A stretch of 64,000 nucleotides of DNA from Chthoniobacterales bacterium (GTDB lineage Bacteria > Verrucomicrobiota > Verrucomicrobiia > Chthoniobacterales > UBA10450). Location of the stretch: NCBI GenBank assembly GCA_013821455.1, contig JACDGS010000017.1, positions 4,720 to 68,719 of the forward strand, given 5' to 3'. The notes beneath the pieces are model-generated. The model worked only from the letters and a program-made list of their open reading frames with translations, did not search any database and was not told where the DNA came from. Below are positions 54,404-63,097 of the stretch, in pieces (positions within the stretch are counted from its first letter, which is position 1; each line of letters begins with the position of its first letter). A program made the position numbers and the translations under genes.

Positions 54404-57112
54404 GTGAATCTCGCCGAAGAAGAAGCGTTATGTTGTGAGCTTTGCGGAACGCCGTTGAGCGTGAGCAGCGGGGCCCCCGGGTGTCTGCAATGTCTGCTCG
54501 CGGGCGGTGAAGACGAAGCAACCTCGCGGATTTTCCAGCACTACGAGGTGAGTCTGGCTAACGATGGCGCGAGCCTGGCGGAGCTGGGGCGCGGCGCGAT
54601 GGGGATCACTTATCGCGCAGTCGATCTGAATCTCGGAGTGCCGGTCGCGCTCAAGGTGATCAGCGCGCGCTACTCGCAGCAGCATGAAGCGCGGAAACGC
54701 TTCCGGGAGGAAGCGCGGGTCGCGGCGCGACTGCGTCATCCTAACGTGGCGAGTGTCTTTCATTTCGGCGAAACGCCGGAGGGTCATTGCTTTTACGCCA
54801 TGGAGCTGGTCGAGGGCGGAACCCTGGAGGACCGGGTGCGGCGCGAGGGTTCGCTGGGTGCGGAAGTTGTGCTCGAGATTGGCGCGCAGGTCGCGCGCGC
54901 GCTCATGGCGGCGGAGAAGCACGTCCTCATTCATCGCGATCTGAAGCCGAGCAACCTGATGCTTGTGCCTAACGAGCAAAGCAGCGCGGAAGATTTTCTC
55001 GTCAAGGTGATCGATTTCGGCCTGGCCAGGATTGTGGGCGAACACGATGCGCCGTCCTCGGGTTTTAGCGGCACGCCGGGCTTTGCCAGCCCCGAGCAGA
55101 CGGCTGCCGATGCGCGCACGATTGACGCGAGATCAGACATATACTCGTTAGGCGCGACTCTCTGGTTTGCGCTCTGCGGTCATGCGCCGGCCGCCGACGA
55201 AGCGCTTCCTCGCGTCCTGGAGACGATCTCGGGTAAGGCCCCGGAACCGCTGGTGCGTCTCCACCGCAGGATGCTCGCGCCTCAGCCTGATGATCGCCCG
55301 CAATCCGCCCGGCACCTTCTGGAGGAGATCGAGAGATGCCGGGCTGAGCTGGTGGCCGCTCGCCGCCGTCCGCGGCGGTTCGCGGCCATGGCGATCCTGG
55401 GACTTTTCATGGCGGCCGGCCTCTTTGCGATCGTCAGGCCCTTCTGGTCGGCGCCGCCAGAGAAAAGCATCGCGGTTCTTCCTTTCGAGAATCGGAGCAA
55501 AGATAGCCGGGATACTTATCTGGCGGTGGGAGTGCAGGACGCAGTGCTTTCCGATCTTGCTCGAATCGCCGACCTGAAGGTCATTAGCCGCCGCTCCGTC
55601 ATGCCTTACGCCAGCGCGACCAGGGCCAGCGTAAAGAATATCTCGCGCGAGCTCGGTGTAGCCAATGTCCTGGAAGGCTCCGTCCAGCGCAGCGGAGGCC
55701 GGGTACGGATCAACGTGCAGTTGATCGATGTCGTGCATGATCGCGAGCTCTGGTCGGAGGACTACGACCGCGATGCGAAGGACGTTTTCGGGCTCGAGAG
55801 CGAGATTGCCCGGCGAATCGCGGACGAATTGCAGGCCCGGATCTCGCCCTCGGAAAACAGTCTGCTTACCGAAAATCCTACAGCCAACCTGCAGGCTTAT
55901 GCTCGTTATGCGGAAGCGCTCACCCTGGACTTTTGGTGCAATCCAGAGAACTGGCGAGCAGACTTCAAACGGAAAGAAGAACTGCTGCGTGGGGCGATCC
56001 GCCTCGATCCTACTTTCTTACAGGCCTACTGCGCCCTGGCGCGGCTTTACTTCAATTGGCATAACCAAAATCATTTTTTCGGAGGCTCGTCTCCAGCTTC
56101 TTTACAATCCTGGGAGGAAGCGGTGGACACCGCCATGCGTCTCCGACCCGATCTGGGCGAGCCGCACTTGGAGCGCGCCCGCTACTATCTTTTCCGAAGT
56201 GAATTCGACCGGGCGCAAAAAGAAATTGAGATTGCCCGTCGCCTTCTGCCTAACGATTCCGAAGCGATCTTCACCGGCGCGCGCATTGAACGCCGGCTCA
56301 ATCACTGGAACGAGGCGCTCCAGGATGCGGTCGCAGCGAACGCACTTAATCCGCGCGACAATTTGATCGCGGTTTGGACGGCAGAGACTTTCCGGCTCAC
56401 GCGGCGCTATGAGGAAGGCCTGCAGTTTATGAAGAGGATGCAGGAAAGATTGCCGGCTCTGAATGATGCCCTGCGCGATGAGGAAGTATCCATAAGACTG
56501 GCGCAGGGGAAGCTGGACGCAGCTCAGAAGCTACTCGCGGAATTTCCACCGGAGGCGGAATTTGAGCATCGATTTCAGCTCGCCCTTTATCGCCGTGCCT
56601 ACGACGAAGCAGCTCGTCTTGTTGCCGCCGCTCACCGCAGAGATCTGGGACCTCTCTCCTCCGGCAAGTCACCGGAAACCTTCTACGACGCGGTGGTGGA
56701 TGAGTCTCGCGGCGACGGCAGAAAAGCCCGAAGCATCTATCAGAGTTTGAAAGACGCGCTGCTCGTGCCAACAAGCCAGGACATTGTAGACCGGGCGGAT
56801 TATTATCAGCTTCTTTCTGGGTATGAGGCGGAGTTGGGCGAAAAGGTGGAGGCCGTTCGAGACGCGACCGAAGCGACTCGTCTCGTTCCCGTGGCTCGGG
56901 ACCCGTTCCGCGGAGCGGAGTACGCTGAAGGTCTTGCCGAAGTATATGCTTCGGTCGGAGACCGTGGTCACGCCCTTGACCAACTCAGTTTACTGGCCCG
57001 CATTCCGGGCACTACTTCCTACGGCGACTTGCTTTACAGTGACAGTTGGGACTCCCTCCGCGGCGATCCCCGCTTCGACAAGCTCATCGCTTCGCTGAAG
57101 CCGAAGTCGTAG
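54404..57112 (+). CDS. Membrane Ser/Thr protein kinase with zinc-ribbon N-terminus, TolB-N-like and TPR domains
   Basis: 902 residues from a GTG at 54404. N-terminal Cys pairs CELCGTPL and CLQC (11-30) suggest a zinc ribbon. The kinase domain (about 55-320) has GRGAMG (63-68), Lys84 in VALK, HRDLKPSN (177-184) and DFG (204-206), all intact. A membrane helix (AAMAILGLFMAAGLFAIVRP) follows near residue 340. Outside it are a TolB-N/adenylate-cyclase-like domain (KSIAVLPFENRSKDSRDTYL, NVLEGSVQRSGGRVRINVQL) and TPR-like helices to the end. It probably senses envelope signals and phosphorylates the ECF sigma factor encoded upstream. Confidence 0.92.
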   Translation: MNLAEEEALCCELCGTPLSVSSGAPGCLQCLLAGGEDEATSRIFQHYEVSLANDGASLAELGRGAMGITYRAVDLNLGVPVALKVISARYSQQHEARKRFREEARVAARLRHPNVASVFHFGETPEGHCFYAMELVEGGTLEDRVRREGSLGAEVVLEIGAQVARALMAAEKHVLIHRDLKPSNLMLVPNEQSSAEDFLVKVIDFGLARIVGEHDAPSSGFSGTPGFASPEQTAADARTIDARSDIYSLGATLWFALCGHAPAADEALPRVLETISGKAPEPLVRLHRRMLAPQPDDRPQSARHLLEEIERCRAELVAARRRPRRFAAMAILGLFMAAGLFAIVRPFWSAPPEKSIAVLPFENRSKDSRDTYLAVGVQDAVLSDLARIADLKVISRRSVMPYASATRASVKNISRELGVANVLEGSVQRSGGRVRINVQLIDVVHDRELWSEDYDRDAKDVFGLESEIARRIADELQARISPSENSLLTENPTANLQAYARYAEALTLDFWCNPENWRADFKRKEELLRGAIRLDPTFLQAYCALARLYFNWHNQNHFFGGSSPASLQSWEEAVDTAMRLRPDLGEPHLERARYYLFRSEFDRAQKEIEIARRLLPNDSEAIFTGARIERRLNHWNEALQDAVAANALNPRDNLIAVWTAETFRLTRRYEEGLQFMKRMQERLPALNDALRDEEVSIRLAQGKLDAAQKLLAEFPPEAEFEHRFQLALYRRAYDEAARLVAAAHRRDLGPLSSGKSPETFYDAVVDESRGDGRKARSIYQSLKDALLVPTSQDIVDRADYYQLLSGYEAELGEKVEAVRDATEATRLVPVARDPFRGAEYAEGLAEVYASVGDRGHALDQLSLLARIPGTTSYGDLLYSDSWDSLRGDPRFDKLIASLKPKS

Positions 57113-57143
57113 GAATCATTTCGGGCCGCGCATATTCGGGCGC

Positions 57144-57168
57144 GTTTCGTCCGGGACGAAACTTTTTT
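57144..57168 (+). terminator. Rho-independent terminator after the kinase gene
   Basis: Stem GTTTCGTC / GACGAAAC with a three-base loop followed by six T, 31 bases past the kinase stop and 54 before the next start. Confidence 0.9.
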
Positions 57169-57222
57169 GCAATGCCAGCAAATATTTCCCGTTGATAGGA
57201 GTGAACACAACTCACTCAACCT

Positions 57223-58311
57223 ATGAAATACCAATCAATTGCATCTCTTCGCGCGCGCTCGGCCTTACTCGCCGGGTCGCTCCTCATCGGGCTCAGCCTT
57301 TCCAGCTGGGCGCAAAGCAATGTCACCACCTTCGCGACCGGTCTGAACAATCCGCGAGGCCTGAAATTCGGCCCCGACGGAGACCTCTATGTCGCCGAAG
57401 GCGGCACGGGCGGGCTTAACCCAACTAACACTTGCGATCAAGTCATGCCGCCGGTCGGGCCCTATACTGCCAACGTCAGTGGCGCGCGCATCTCGAAGAT
57501 CAACCCGGCCGGTTTGCGGAGCACGGTGATTGATAACCTGCCCTCAAGTCAGACCACCCCGGAAGCCGGTTCAGGTGTGAGCGGGGTGGCCGACGTCGCC
57601 TTCATCGGAGACACTTTGTACGCCTTGCTCGGGGGAGCCGGTTGTTCCCACGGCGTCCCGAACATTCCAAATGGAATCATTCGCGTGAACGCCAACGGCA
57701 CTTACGACATGGTCGCGAACCTGAGCAATTATTACATGACTCATCCGGTGCAGAACCCGAGTACCACCGACTTCGAACCGGACGGCGTTCCTTACAGCCT
57801 GCTCGCCTATAAGGGAGACTTGTACGCAATCGAACCCAATCATGGCGAGCTGGACCGAATCACTCCAAATGGGCAGATCACCCGTGTCATCGATACCTCC
57901 GCGATCTTCGGCACGGTCTATGTGCCAACGGTGATGACCGAGCGCAATGGCAGTTTCCTCGTGGGCAATCTAGGTTCTTTCATCGCGGGCGGCGCCAACG
58001 TTCTCAGAGTTACCACCTCCGGAGCCCAGAAAATTCTCTATAGCGGCTTCACTGACATTCTCGGCATCGCTTACGACAAAAAGGGACGAATCTACGTCCT
58101 GGAAACCAGCACCGGCGACATGGGGCCGGTTCCTTTCACCGGAGACGTGATCCAAATCGACAAGCAGGGCCAGCAAACGGTTATCGCTTCCGGCCTCTTT
58201 TTCCCGACCGGTATGACGATAGGCGCCGATGGGGCGCTCTATGTCTCGAATGTCGGCTTTGGTCCCCCTCCCAATGGCTTGGGCGAGATCTTAAAAGTCA
58301 CCATACCTTAG
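57223..58311 (+). CDS. ScyD/ScyE-family secreted propeller protein
   Basis: 362 residues. A signal peptide (about residues 1-30, ending SSWAQ) is followed by NHL/SMP-30-type blades: FATGLNNPRGLKFGPDGDLY, VAEGGTGGL, SGVADVAFIGDTLYALLGG, GVPYSLLAYKGDLYAIEPNH, YSGFTDILGIAYDKKGRIYV and FFPTGMTIGADGALYVSN. The opening and the TFATGLNNPRG motif are typical of the ScyD/ScyE group. Substrate unknown. Monocistronic between two terminators. Confidence 0.88.
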   Translation: MKYQSIASLRARSALLAGSLLIGLSLSSWAQSNVTTFATGLNNPRGLKFGPDGDLYVAEGGTGGLNPTNTCDQVMPPVGPYTANVSGARISKINPAGLRSTVIDNLPSSQTTPEAGSGVSGVADVAFIGDTLYALLGGAGCSHGVPNIPNGIIRVNANGTYDMVANLSNYYMTHPVQNPSTTDFEPDGVPYSLLAYKGDLYAIEPNHGELDRITPNGQITRVIDTSAIFGTVYVPTVMTERNGSFLVGNLGSFIAGGANVLRVTTSGAQKILYSGFTDILGIAYDKKGRIYVLETSTGDMGPVPFTGDVIQIDKQGQQTVIASGLFFPTGMTIGADGALYVSNVGFGPPPNGLGEILKVTIP

Positions 58312-58334
58312 GTAGCTCCTCAGAATAACAAAGC

Positions 58335-58371
58335 GCGGCCGAGGGAGCAGTCCCTCGGCCGCTGCTTTTTC
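58335..58371 (+). terminator. Strong rho-independent terminator
   Basis: A perfect 12-base stem GCGGCCGAGGGA / TCCCTCGGCCGC with loop GCAG, followed by TGCTTTTT. It lies 24 bases past the propeller gene stop. Confidence 0.95.
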
Positions 58372-58514
58372 TAAGCATCGATAAAGAGCTACACTCTTCG
58401 TCCCACGCCTCCAGCTCTCCGTATCGAATACCCACTTTTTGGGAAATTGTCACGGTCGGCCGGCTTTCCTCTATCGTGCTGCTTGTTTGCTATTGCCTTC
58501 CCGACAACGAACCA

Positions 58515-58796
58515 ATAAAGACAGGCTATATTACTCATCTACTCATTCGTCATCGCGTCGATGACTTCTCCAGTTGGAAGACCGCATTCTAAGCGCACGC
58601 TTCCGCCCGGACAGCAGTGGAACTCAAGGACAAAGAGGTGTGGCACGATCTCAATGACCCAAATCAGGTCTTTCTCCTTTTCGAGGTGGACGACGTGCAA
58701 AAGGCCAAAGAGTTTTCCGAATCCTCTGAGTTGCGCTAGGCAACCCGTGGCGCGGGTATCACCGACAAACCTGCCCTCTATTTCCTCGAGCGCTAA
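58515..58796 (+). pseudogene. Decayed antibiotic-biosynthesis-monooxygenase-like small protein
   Basis: One frame reads (ATA)KTGYITHLLIRHRVDDFSSWKTAF, then TAA at 58590-58592. It continues AHASARTAVELKDKEVWHDL and NDPNQVFLLFEVDDVQKAKE FSESSELR, meets TAG at 58737, and continues ATRGAGITDKPALYFLER to a final TAA. The pattern (RHxVxDFxxWK, NDPNxVxLLFEVDD, KPxLYFLE) is that of the small dimeric-barrel ABM-like proteins of about 95 residues. Two nonsense codons plus an ATA in place of ATG mark it as dead. No intact gene lies in the remaining sequence between 58371 and 58900. Confidence 0.8.
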
Positions 58797-58899
58797 GATA
58801 CTGCCCCACAAACATGGACTTGCAATGCTGCGGCCAACCACGCGCTGTCGCGCGATTCAGTCTTATTCTCGTTAGGCCTTTGTTAAGGCCTCTTATCAA

Positions 58900-59424
58900 A
58901 TGGCCGCGGACAATGTAAGTCTTATGGGTCACACTCCGGAAGACCTGCGAGCACTCTCGGAAAGCCGGGAGGCTTATGAGCGTCGAGTTGGCCGCGCACT
59001 CGCAGAGGGAGTGAGAGAGTTTATGATCGGGCCGGAAGTCTCACCTGCTTTCCTGGAGCAGCTTGAGACTTCGAGCGAGACTGATCCGTGGAGGGACGGA
59101 TTTGGCGTGCTCCATCTCGTGGATAACGTAATCATTGGCCTCTGCAGTTATGGTGGGCCGCCGGGAGATGACGGAGCCGTGGAGATTTCCTACGGGGTTT
59201 CGCCGGCTTATCAGGGACGCGGTTATGCTACCGAGGTGGCCCAGCTTCTTATTGAGCGAGCAGTCGCGACCGCACAGGTCAGGGTCCTGCGCGCGCACAC
59301 GCTGCCCGAGAGCAACGCATCGACGAGAGTTCTCGAAAAGTGCGGCTTCAAATTCGCCGGAGAAATTGTAGACCCGGAGGATGGTCTGATAGGGCGCTGG
59401 GAGCTACCACTCGCGGCGGGTTAG
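58900..59424 (+). CDS. GNAT-family N-acetyltransferase (RimJ/RimL-like)
   Basis: 174 residues. The acetyl-CoA site is YGVSPAYQGRGYATEVAQLL (Q/RxxGxG/A), followed by LRAHTLPESNASTRVLEKCG FKF, the RimJ/RimL signature. Substrate unknown. The upstream 45 bases hold TTCTCGTTAGGCC, part of a stretch shared with 53114-53134. Confidence 0.92.
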   Translation: MAADNVSLMGHTPEDLRALSESREAYERRVGRALAEGVREFMIGPEVSPAFLEQLETSSETDPWRDGFGVLHLVDNVIIGLCSYGGPPGDDGAVEISYGVSPAYQGRGYATEVAQLLIERAVATAQVRVLRAHTLPESNASTRVLEKCGFKFAGEIVDPEDGLIGRWELPLAAG

Positions 59425-59458
59425 GCCGCCGAAGGAGTTTGCTTCGCGGCACCCACAC

Positions 59459-60433
59459 TTACTTGAGGTAAAGCGCCAACCGGCCGACGTCGATGATCGC
59501 ACTACGCTGATAGAGTAACTCGCTGCCTAACAAACCAAGGACATTGCGCTTCACTCGTACCGTGCGCGCGTCGTAAACCTGAATCCTGTTAATCCCAAGG
59601 GAAGTGCGGACTGGTTTGATCGCCGCGAATAAATCCATCACGGCAAATTTCTGCGGGGCGACCGGGAGACCGCCGATGCGCAGGTTATCAAACTGCGCGA
59701 CCTGGAGCGGCCGGACTCGGCCGGAGGGCGTGCGCGCACTGAGTTTGGTCGCGCTTTCCTTTAACTCAAAATCGCGCATCGATTTCTGGTCGAAGACCGT
59801 GACGAAGGCACCGGTGTCGAGCACGAGGTTGCCGCGTTTCCCTTTAAAAGAACACGGGACTGTGAGCGCGCCTTCTTCGTTCTCAATCAAAGGGACGCGG
59901 GTGAAACCTAACTCCCGTGTTATAGCACTCAAGTCGAGCGGCGAAGCCGGGCCGGTCTGGAGATAGAGTTGCTGCGTCCGGCAGTTAACGATGGCCTTGT
60001 GTTGCCGCAGGAATTTCAGGCCTAGGATCCCATCGGCAGGTTTGCCTTTGCGACCAGGCACTGGCCCGTGGAATTGCGCCGGGTCGTAAAGAGCTATCTC
60101 GACTTTTGTCAGTGCGAGCGAACCGATGTGCAGGTTAGCGATCTCGCCCAATTCAAACCAACGATTACCGCTGCGCGCCTGACGCCCTAACGACTGCACG
60201 CCGAGCGGCTGCGCGCGATCCCTTTGCAGGTAGTCAATGTCCTCTCCGGTATCGAGCAGGAAAGTCGCATCGTGTCCATTCACGTGCGCAGGAACGAGCA
60301 GATGATTCTGCACGCCACGCAGGAGTGTTATGTTGGTGGGGCCTAACGGGAACTCGGTTTTCGCCGCGGACACTCTTTCCGCGACGGCTAAAAGCAGGAG
60401 CAAATTTAGAAGCGCGATCCCAAGGCGGACCAT
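59459..60433 (-). CDS. Exported retropepsin-like aspartic protease with two domains
   Basis: 324 residues from the ATG at 60431-60433, giving a signal peptide or anchor (MVRLGIALLNLLLLLAVAER). Two aspartic-protease halves each carry the active-site triad: ATFLLDTGEDIDYLQ in the first and GNLVLDTGAFVTVFD in the second. Each half also has a later hydrophobic-Gly flap-end motif (GILGLKFL and GLLGSELL). Bacterial relatives act as single domains that dimerise; here both halves are on one chain, as in pepsin. Target unknown. Confidence 0.85.
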   Translation of the reverse strand: MVRLGIALLNLLLLLAVAERVSAAKTEFPLGPTNITLLRGVQNHLLVPAHVNGHDATFLLDTGEDIDYLQRDRAQPLGVQSLGRQARSGNRWFELGEIANLHIGSLALTKVEIALYDPAQFHGPVPGRKGKPADGILGLKFLRQHKAIVNCRTQQLYLQTGPASPLDLSAITRELGFTRVPLIENEEGALTVPCSFKGKRGNLVLDTGAFVTVFDQKSMRDFELKESATKLSARTPSGRVRPLQVAQFDNLRIGGLPVAPQKFAVMDLFAAIKPVRTSLGINRIQVYDARTVRVKRNVLGLLGSELLYQRSAIIDVGRLALYLK

Positions 60434-60622
60434 GGCTAATCTCTCCGCTCGCAAGTTAACTCCTGCAAGCTGCGCAGACAAAGCTAGAACTCCCGTCGTT
60501 AAGTCTGGCCGACGTTCGTTGCCGATCCATTGAGATAGGATAGGCAGTGACGGAAGTACCAAAGAAAAGTAGGAAACAAATGTAATGCAAACGGGAAAAT
60601 TCCCGCGATTGATCCTCTTCGC

Positions 60623-61235
60623 TCAGGTTTCGAGTGTTGGCGCAGGCACGGCCGCCGTCGGGCCGGGGACTCCCGCGCCCTTTAGTGCGCGCGTGCCTTT
60701 AGCGAACTCTTCGATCATCTTCTTGTTGAAAAGCCGGGATGTCGTCGGGCTTGCGGCTGGTGACTAGCCCGTCATCCACCACTACTTCTTCATCCACCCA
60801 AATGCCGCCCGCGTTTTTCACATCGGTCTGGATGGCCGGCCAGGAAGTCAAAGTGCGGCCGTCCACGACGCCGGCATCGATCAGTACCCATGGCCCATGA
60901 CAAATCGCGGCCACTGGCTTGCCGGCATCGAAAAAGTGCCGCGCGAAATCAGTCGCCTCCGGTGTCGAGCGGAGTTCGTCGGGATTCATAAGACCGCCGG
61001 GGATAAGAAGCGCGTCGAATTCCTCAGCGCTGGCGTCATCGAGCGTGAGATCGACGTCGAATTTATCGCCTTTGTCGGCGTGATTCATTCCTTGGATCTT
61101 GCCTGACTTCGGGGAGACGATTTTCGTCTCGGCGCCGGCTGCCTTTAATGCCTCGCGCGGTTTCGTCATCTCGACCTGCTCGAAGCCATCAGCGACCAGA
61201 ATCGCCACTTTCTTACCCTTCAGTTTCTCGGCCAT
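60623..61235 (-). pseudogene. DJ-1/PfpI-family protein with a C-terminal frameshift
   Basis: From the ATG at 61233-61235 the protein reads MAEKLKGKKVAILVADGFEQ, with the nucleophile elbow VAAICHGPWVLIDAG (Cys) and SRKPDDIPAF. One extra A in the A4 run at 60729-60732 shifts the frame. The annotated frame then ends within 12 codons at 60699. Without it the frame continues NKKMIEEFAKGTRALKGAGV ... PAPTLET to a stop at 60623, the normal C-terminus. The catalytic core is upstream, so the short form may still fold. A sequencing slip in the homopolymer cannot be excluded. Confidence 0.8.
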
Positions 61236-61571
61236 AAATTCTTTCTTCTCTCTCAAACCTTCGCGGGCGCGTGGGGTATCGGACGTAGTGAATGCGAGAA
61301 TGTTTCGGTAAGGCTTGAGGGTCGTCTCGGCGCAGGTTACCGCCGGACCGCTGCGTTTCGCAGACTCGTTAGGCGAAGAGCGCGGGCAACTCGCGTTGAC
61401 AAGCTCGCACAAGCTGCTCGTAACCCTGACGACTGTGGTCGCCGACGCCCGGCTGAAGTGAGTGAGAAGGCTAAAGAAGTCCGCGACCCCATAATCGTTT
61501 CGCCGAGGTCGGAATAATCCCACCCGCGAAAGGCCCCCGCGGGACGGAGCGGCTAATTTTTTAGTCGCAGA

Positions 61572-63013
61572 TTAGGGCGATAGGACCGTGAGGGTAAGGT
61601 CGTTTCCGTCCCCGCCTTCGTAGCTGACCCGGTAAGCATTGTGACTCAGGGTTACTGTGGACTGGTCGAGCAGGTTTTGGAAATTCCCGCTTATCGGAGC
61701 CGCGGACGTATTGTCTAGCAGGGTAAAGGTCGTGCCCGCGGGTAAAACTCCTGTCCCGTTATCCACCAGTGAGATCTGACCGCTTTGAATGGTGACTCCT
61801 TGGGCAATGACTTTATCGGAATCTATCCGAGCGCTGTTGATGGCACAGTCATAGATAGCCGTCCCGCTAAAAGTCACGGAGCTTTGCAGAGTCAGAGTTC
61901 CAAGGGTAGAACTGTTCCCGGGGGTGAGAGTCGCTGGACTGCCGGGTTTGGCGCCCACCGTCACGGCGCCGGCGATGATCCCCGTGCCTCCGAGCTTGCC
62001 TCGGTTAACCGTGACTGGTCCGAGACCAGTTGCCGAACCGGCAGTATTTCTTGTCAGGACCGCACCTCCATCGATCACGGTGCCGCCATGAAGATTCGAA
62101 CCCGCGAGGGTAAGCGTTCCTCGTCCTCTTTTGTAGAGGGTGCCCTGACCGTTAAAGCCGTGAATCACGCCGCCAAAAGTGGTGCTCAAGTTATTGCCGC
62201 CAACAATCAGATCGTGGAATTGATATCCAACAGAATAGAGAAGAACCTCCCCGTTCCCCTCTAACGATCCGATCGCAAGGGTGGGCGTCGGCGCGTGCTG
62301 GGTCAAATCGAGCACTCCGTTGGTCTGGCTGACGGTGCCGTTACCATTCACAATTACCCGGGCTAATCCCCCATGCTATTTTCACGAAACTCGATCTCAC
62401 CGCCAACATTAGTGGGACCGGCCTCGGCGATAAGGGTAGCATTCGCAGCGGTGGAGTGATTGTTGAACATGATTACGCCGTGGTTGGCGGTCACAGTGGC
62501 ACTGCCTGCCGTCGCATCGTCTAAGAATTCCACCTGGCCGGGAAGCGTACCGGTGGCGCGTCCTCCCGCGAGAATGGCGGTATCGCTGCCCGCGCTCGCT
62601 TCACCGGTAAAGAAAATGGTCGCGAAGTAATCCGCCGCGCCCAGGTTCTGGATCGTTCCGGAGTTGTTGCTGATGCCTGCTCCGGTGATGGCAAAGTAGA
62701 GTACGGTGTCGAGGACGTGGGGCACGGTGATCGTATAAGGACTCGCCCCGGGATTAAAGACGATTTCGCTCACCGTTTCGGTTGGATCATTTATTCCGAC
62801 GTTAATCGCGGTCTTATTAGAGATACCAAAGGTAGCGACATCATTCGTGCCATTCGGAATGGTGTTCGGCGTCCAGTTCGAAGCATTGTTCCAATTCCCA
62901 TCGACTGGGTTGAGGTTCCAGGTTGCACTTCCCGCAAAACTGGGATTGACCCACAGAAGTGCGACCGAGATGAAAAGAGCTAGTAGGTGCGGACGGAAAA
63001 ATGTCGGGATCAT
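61572..63013 (-). pseudogene. Secreted autotransporter-associated beta-strand repeat protein, frameshifted
   Basis: From the ATG at 63011-63013 a signal peptide (MIPTFFRPHLLALFISVALL) precedes SATWNLNPVDGNWNNASNW, typical of verrucomicrobial passenger proteins. The frame stops after EFRENSMGD. Adding one G to the G5 run at 62368-62372 joins it to GLARVIVNGNGTVSQTNGV and the rest. The rest includes the repeat GTLYKRGRGTLTLAGSNLHG GTVIDGG (the PATR consensus) and ends EGGDGNDLTLTVLSP. Total length would be about 480 residues. It may be truly broken or a homopolymer error. Confidence 0.8.
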
Positions 63014-63097
63014 TCTCACTTTCTCGCAGGAGATCTGAACGATAGCAAACACTTTACCGTTGCCGACGAACGCCTGATTTAAGCCGCCTGGTACGCT

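Larger units (their letters stand above)
2069..61374. repeat. Dispersed nonamer TCGTTAGGC / GCCTAACGA, about 46 exact copies
   Basis: Hand count: about 46 exact nonamers and about 70 of the core CGTTAGG/CCTAACG. Examples on the plus strand as TCGTTAGGC are 2069, 9354, 11424, 12470, 15247, 18741, 36051, 37324, 50222, 53783, 55146 and 61366. Examples as GCCTAACGA are 5268, 10246, 10822, 11007, 12606, 13391, 14887, 16713, 17459, 19080, 20231, 45008, 54379 and 56249. The two orientations are about equal (32 and 39 for the core). The word is read as Ser-Leu-Gly, Val-Arg, Pro-Asn-Asp/Glu or Leu-Thr in different genes, so DNA rather than protein is conserved. Confidence 0.9.

Noticed and set aside
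58515-58796. Stop codon readthrough or reassignment explaining the in-frame TAA and TAG
   Set aside because: All other genes end normally at TAA, TAG and TGA, and the start codon is lost as well, so decay is the simpler view.
2069-61374. GTTAGGC/GCCTAAC as integron attC core sites (GTTRRRY)
   Set aside because: The word matches the integrase core, but copies lie singly inside conserved genes, without paired imperfect palindromes of 60-140 bases, cassettes in one direction or an integrase gene.
2069-61374. The word as a Chi or KOPS-type polar site
   Set aside because: Both orientations are about equal across the window (32 and 39 core copies), whereas such sites show strand bias.
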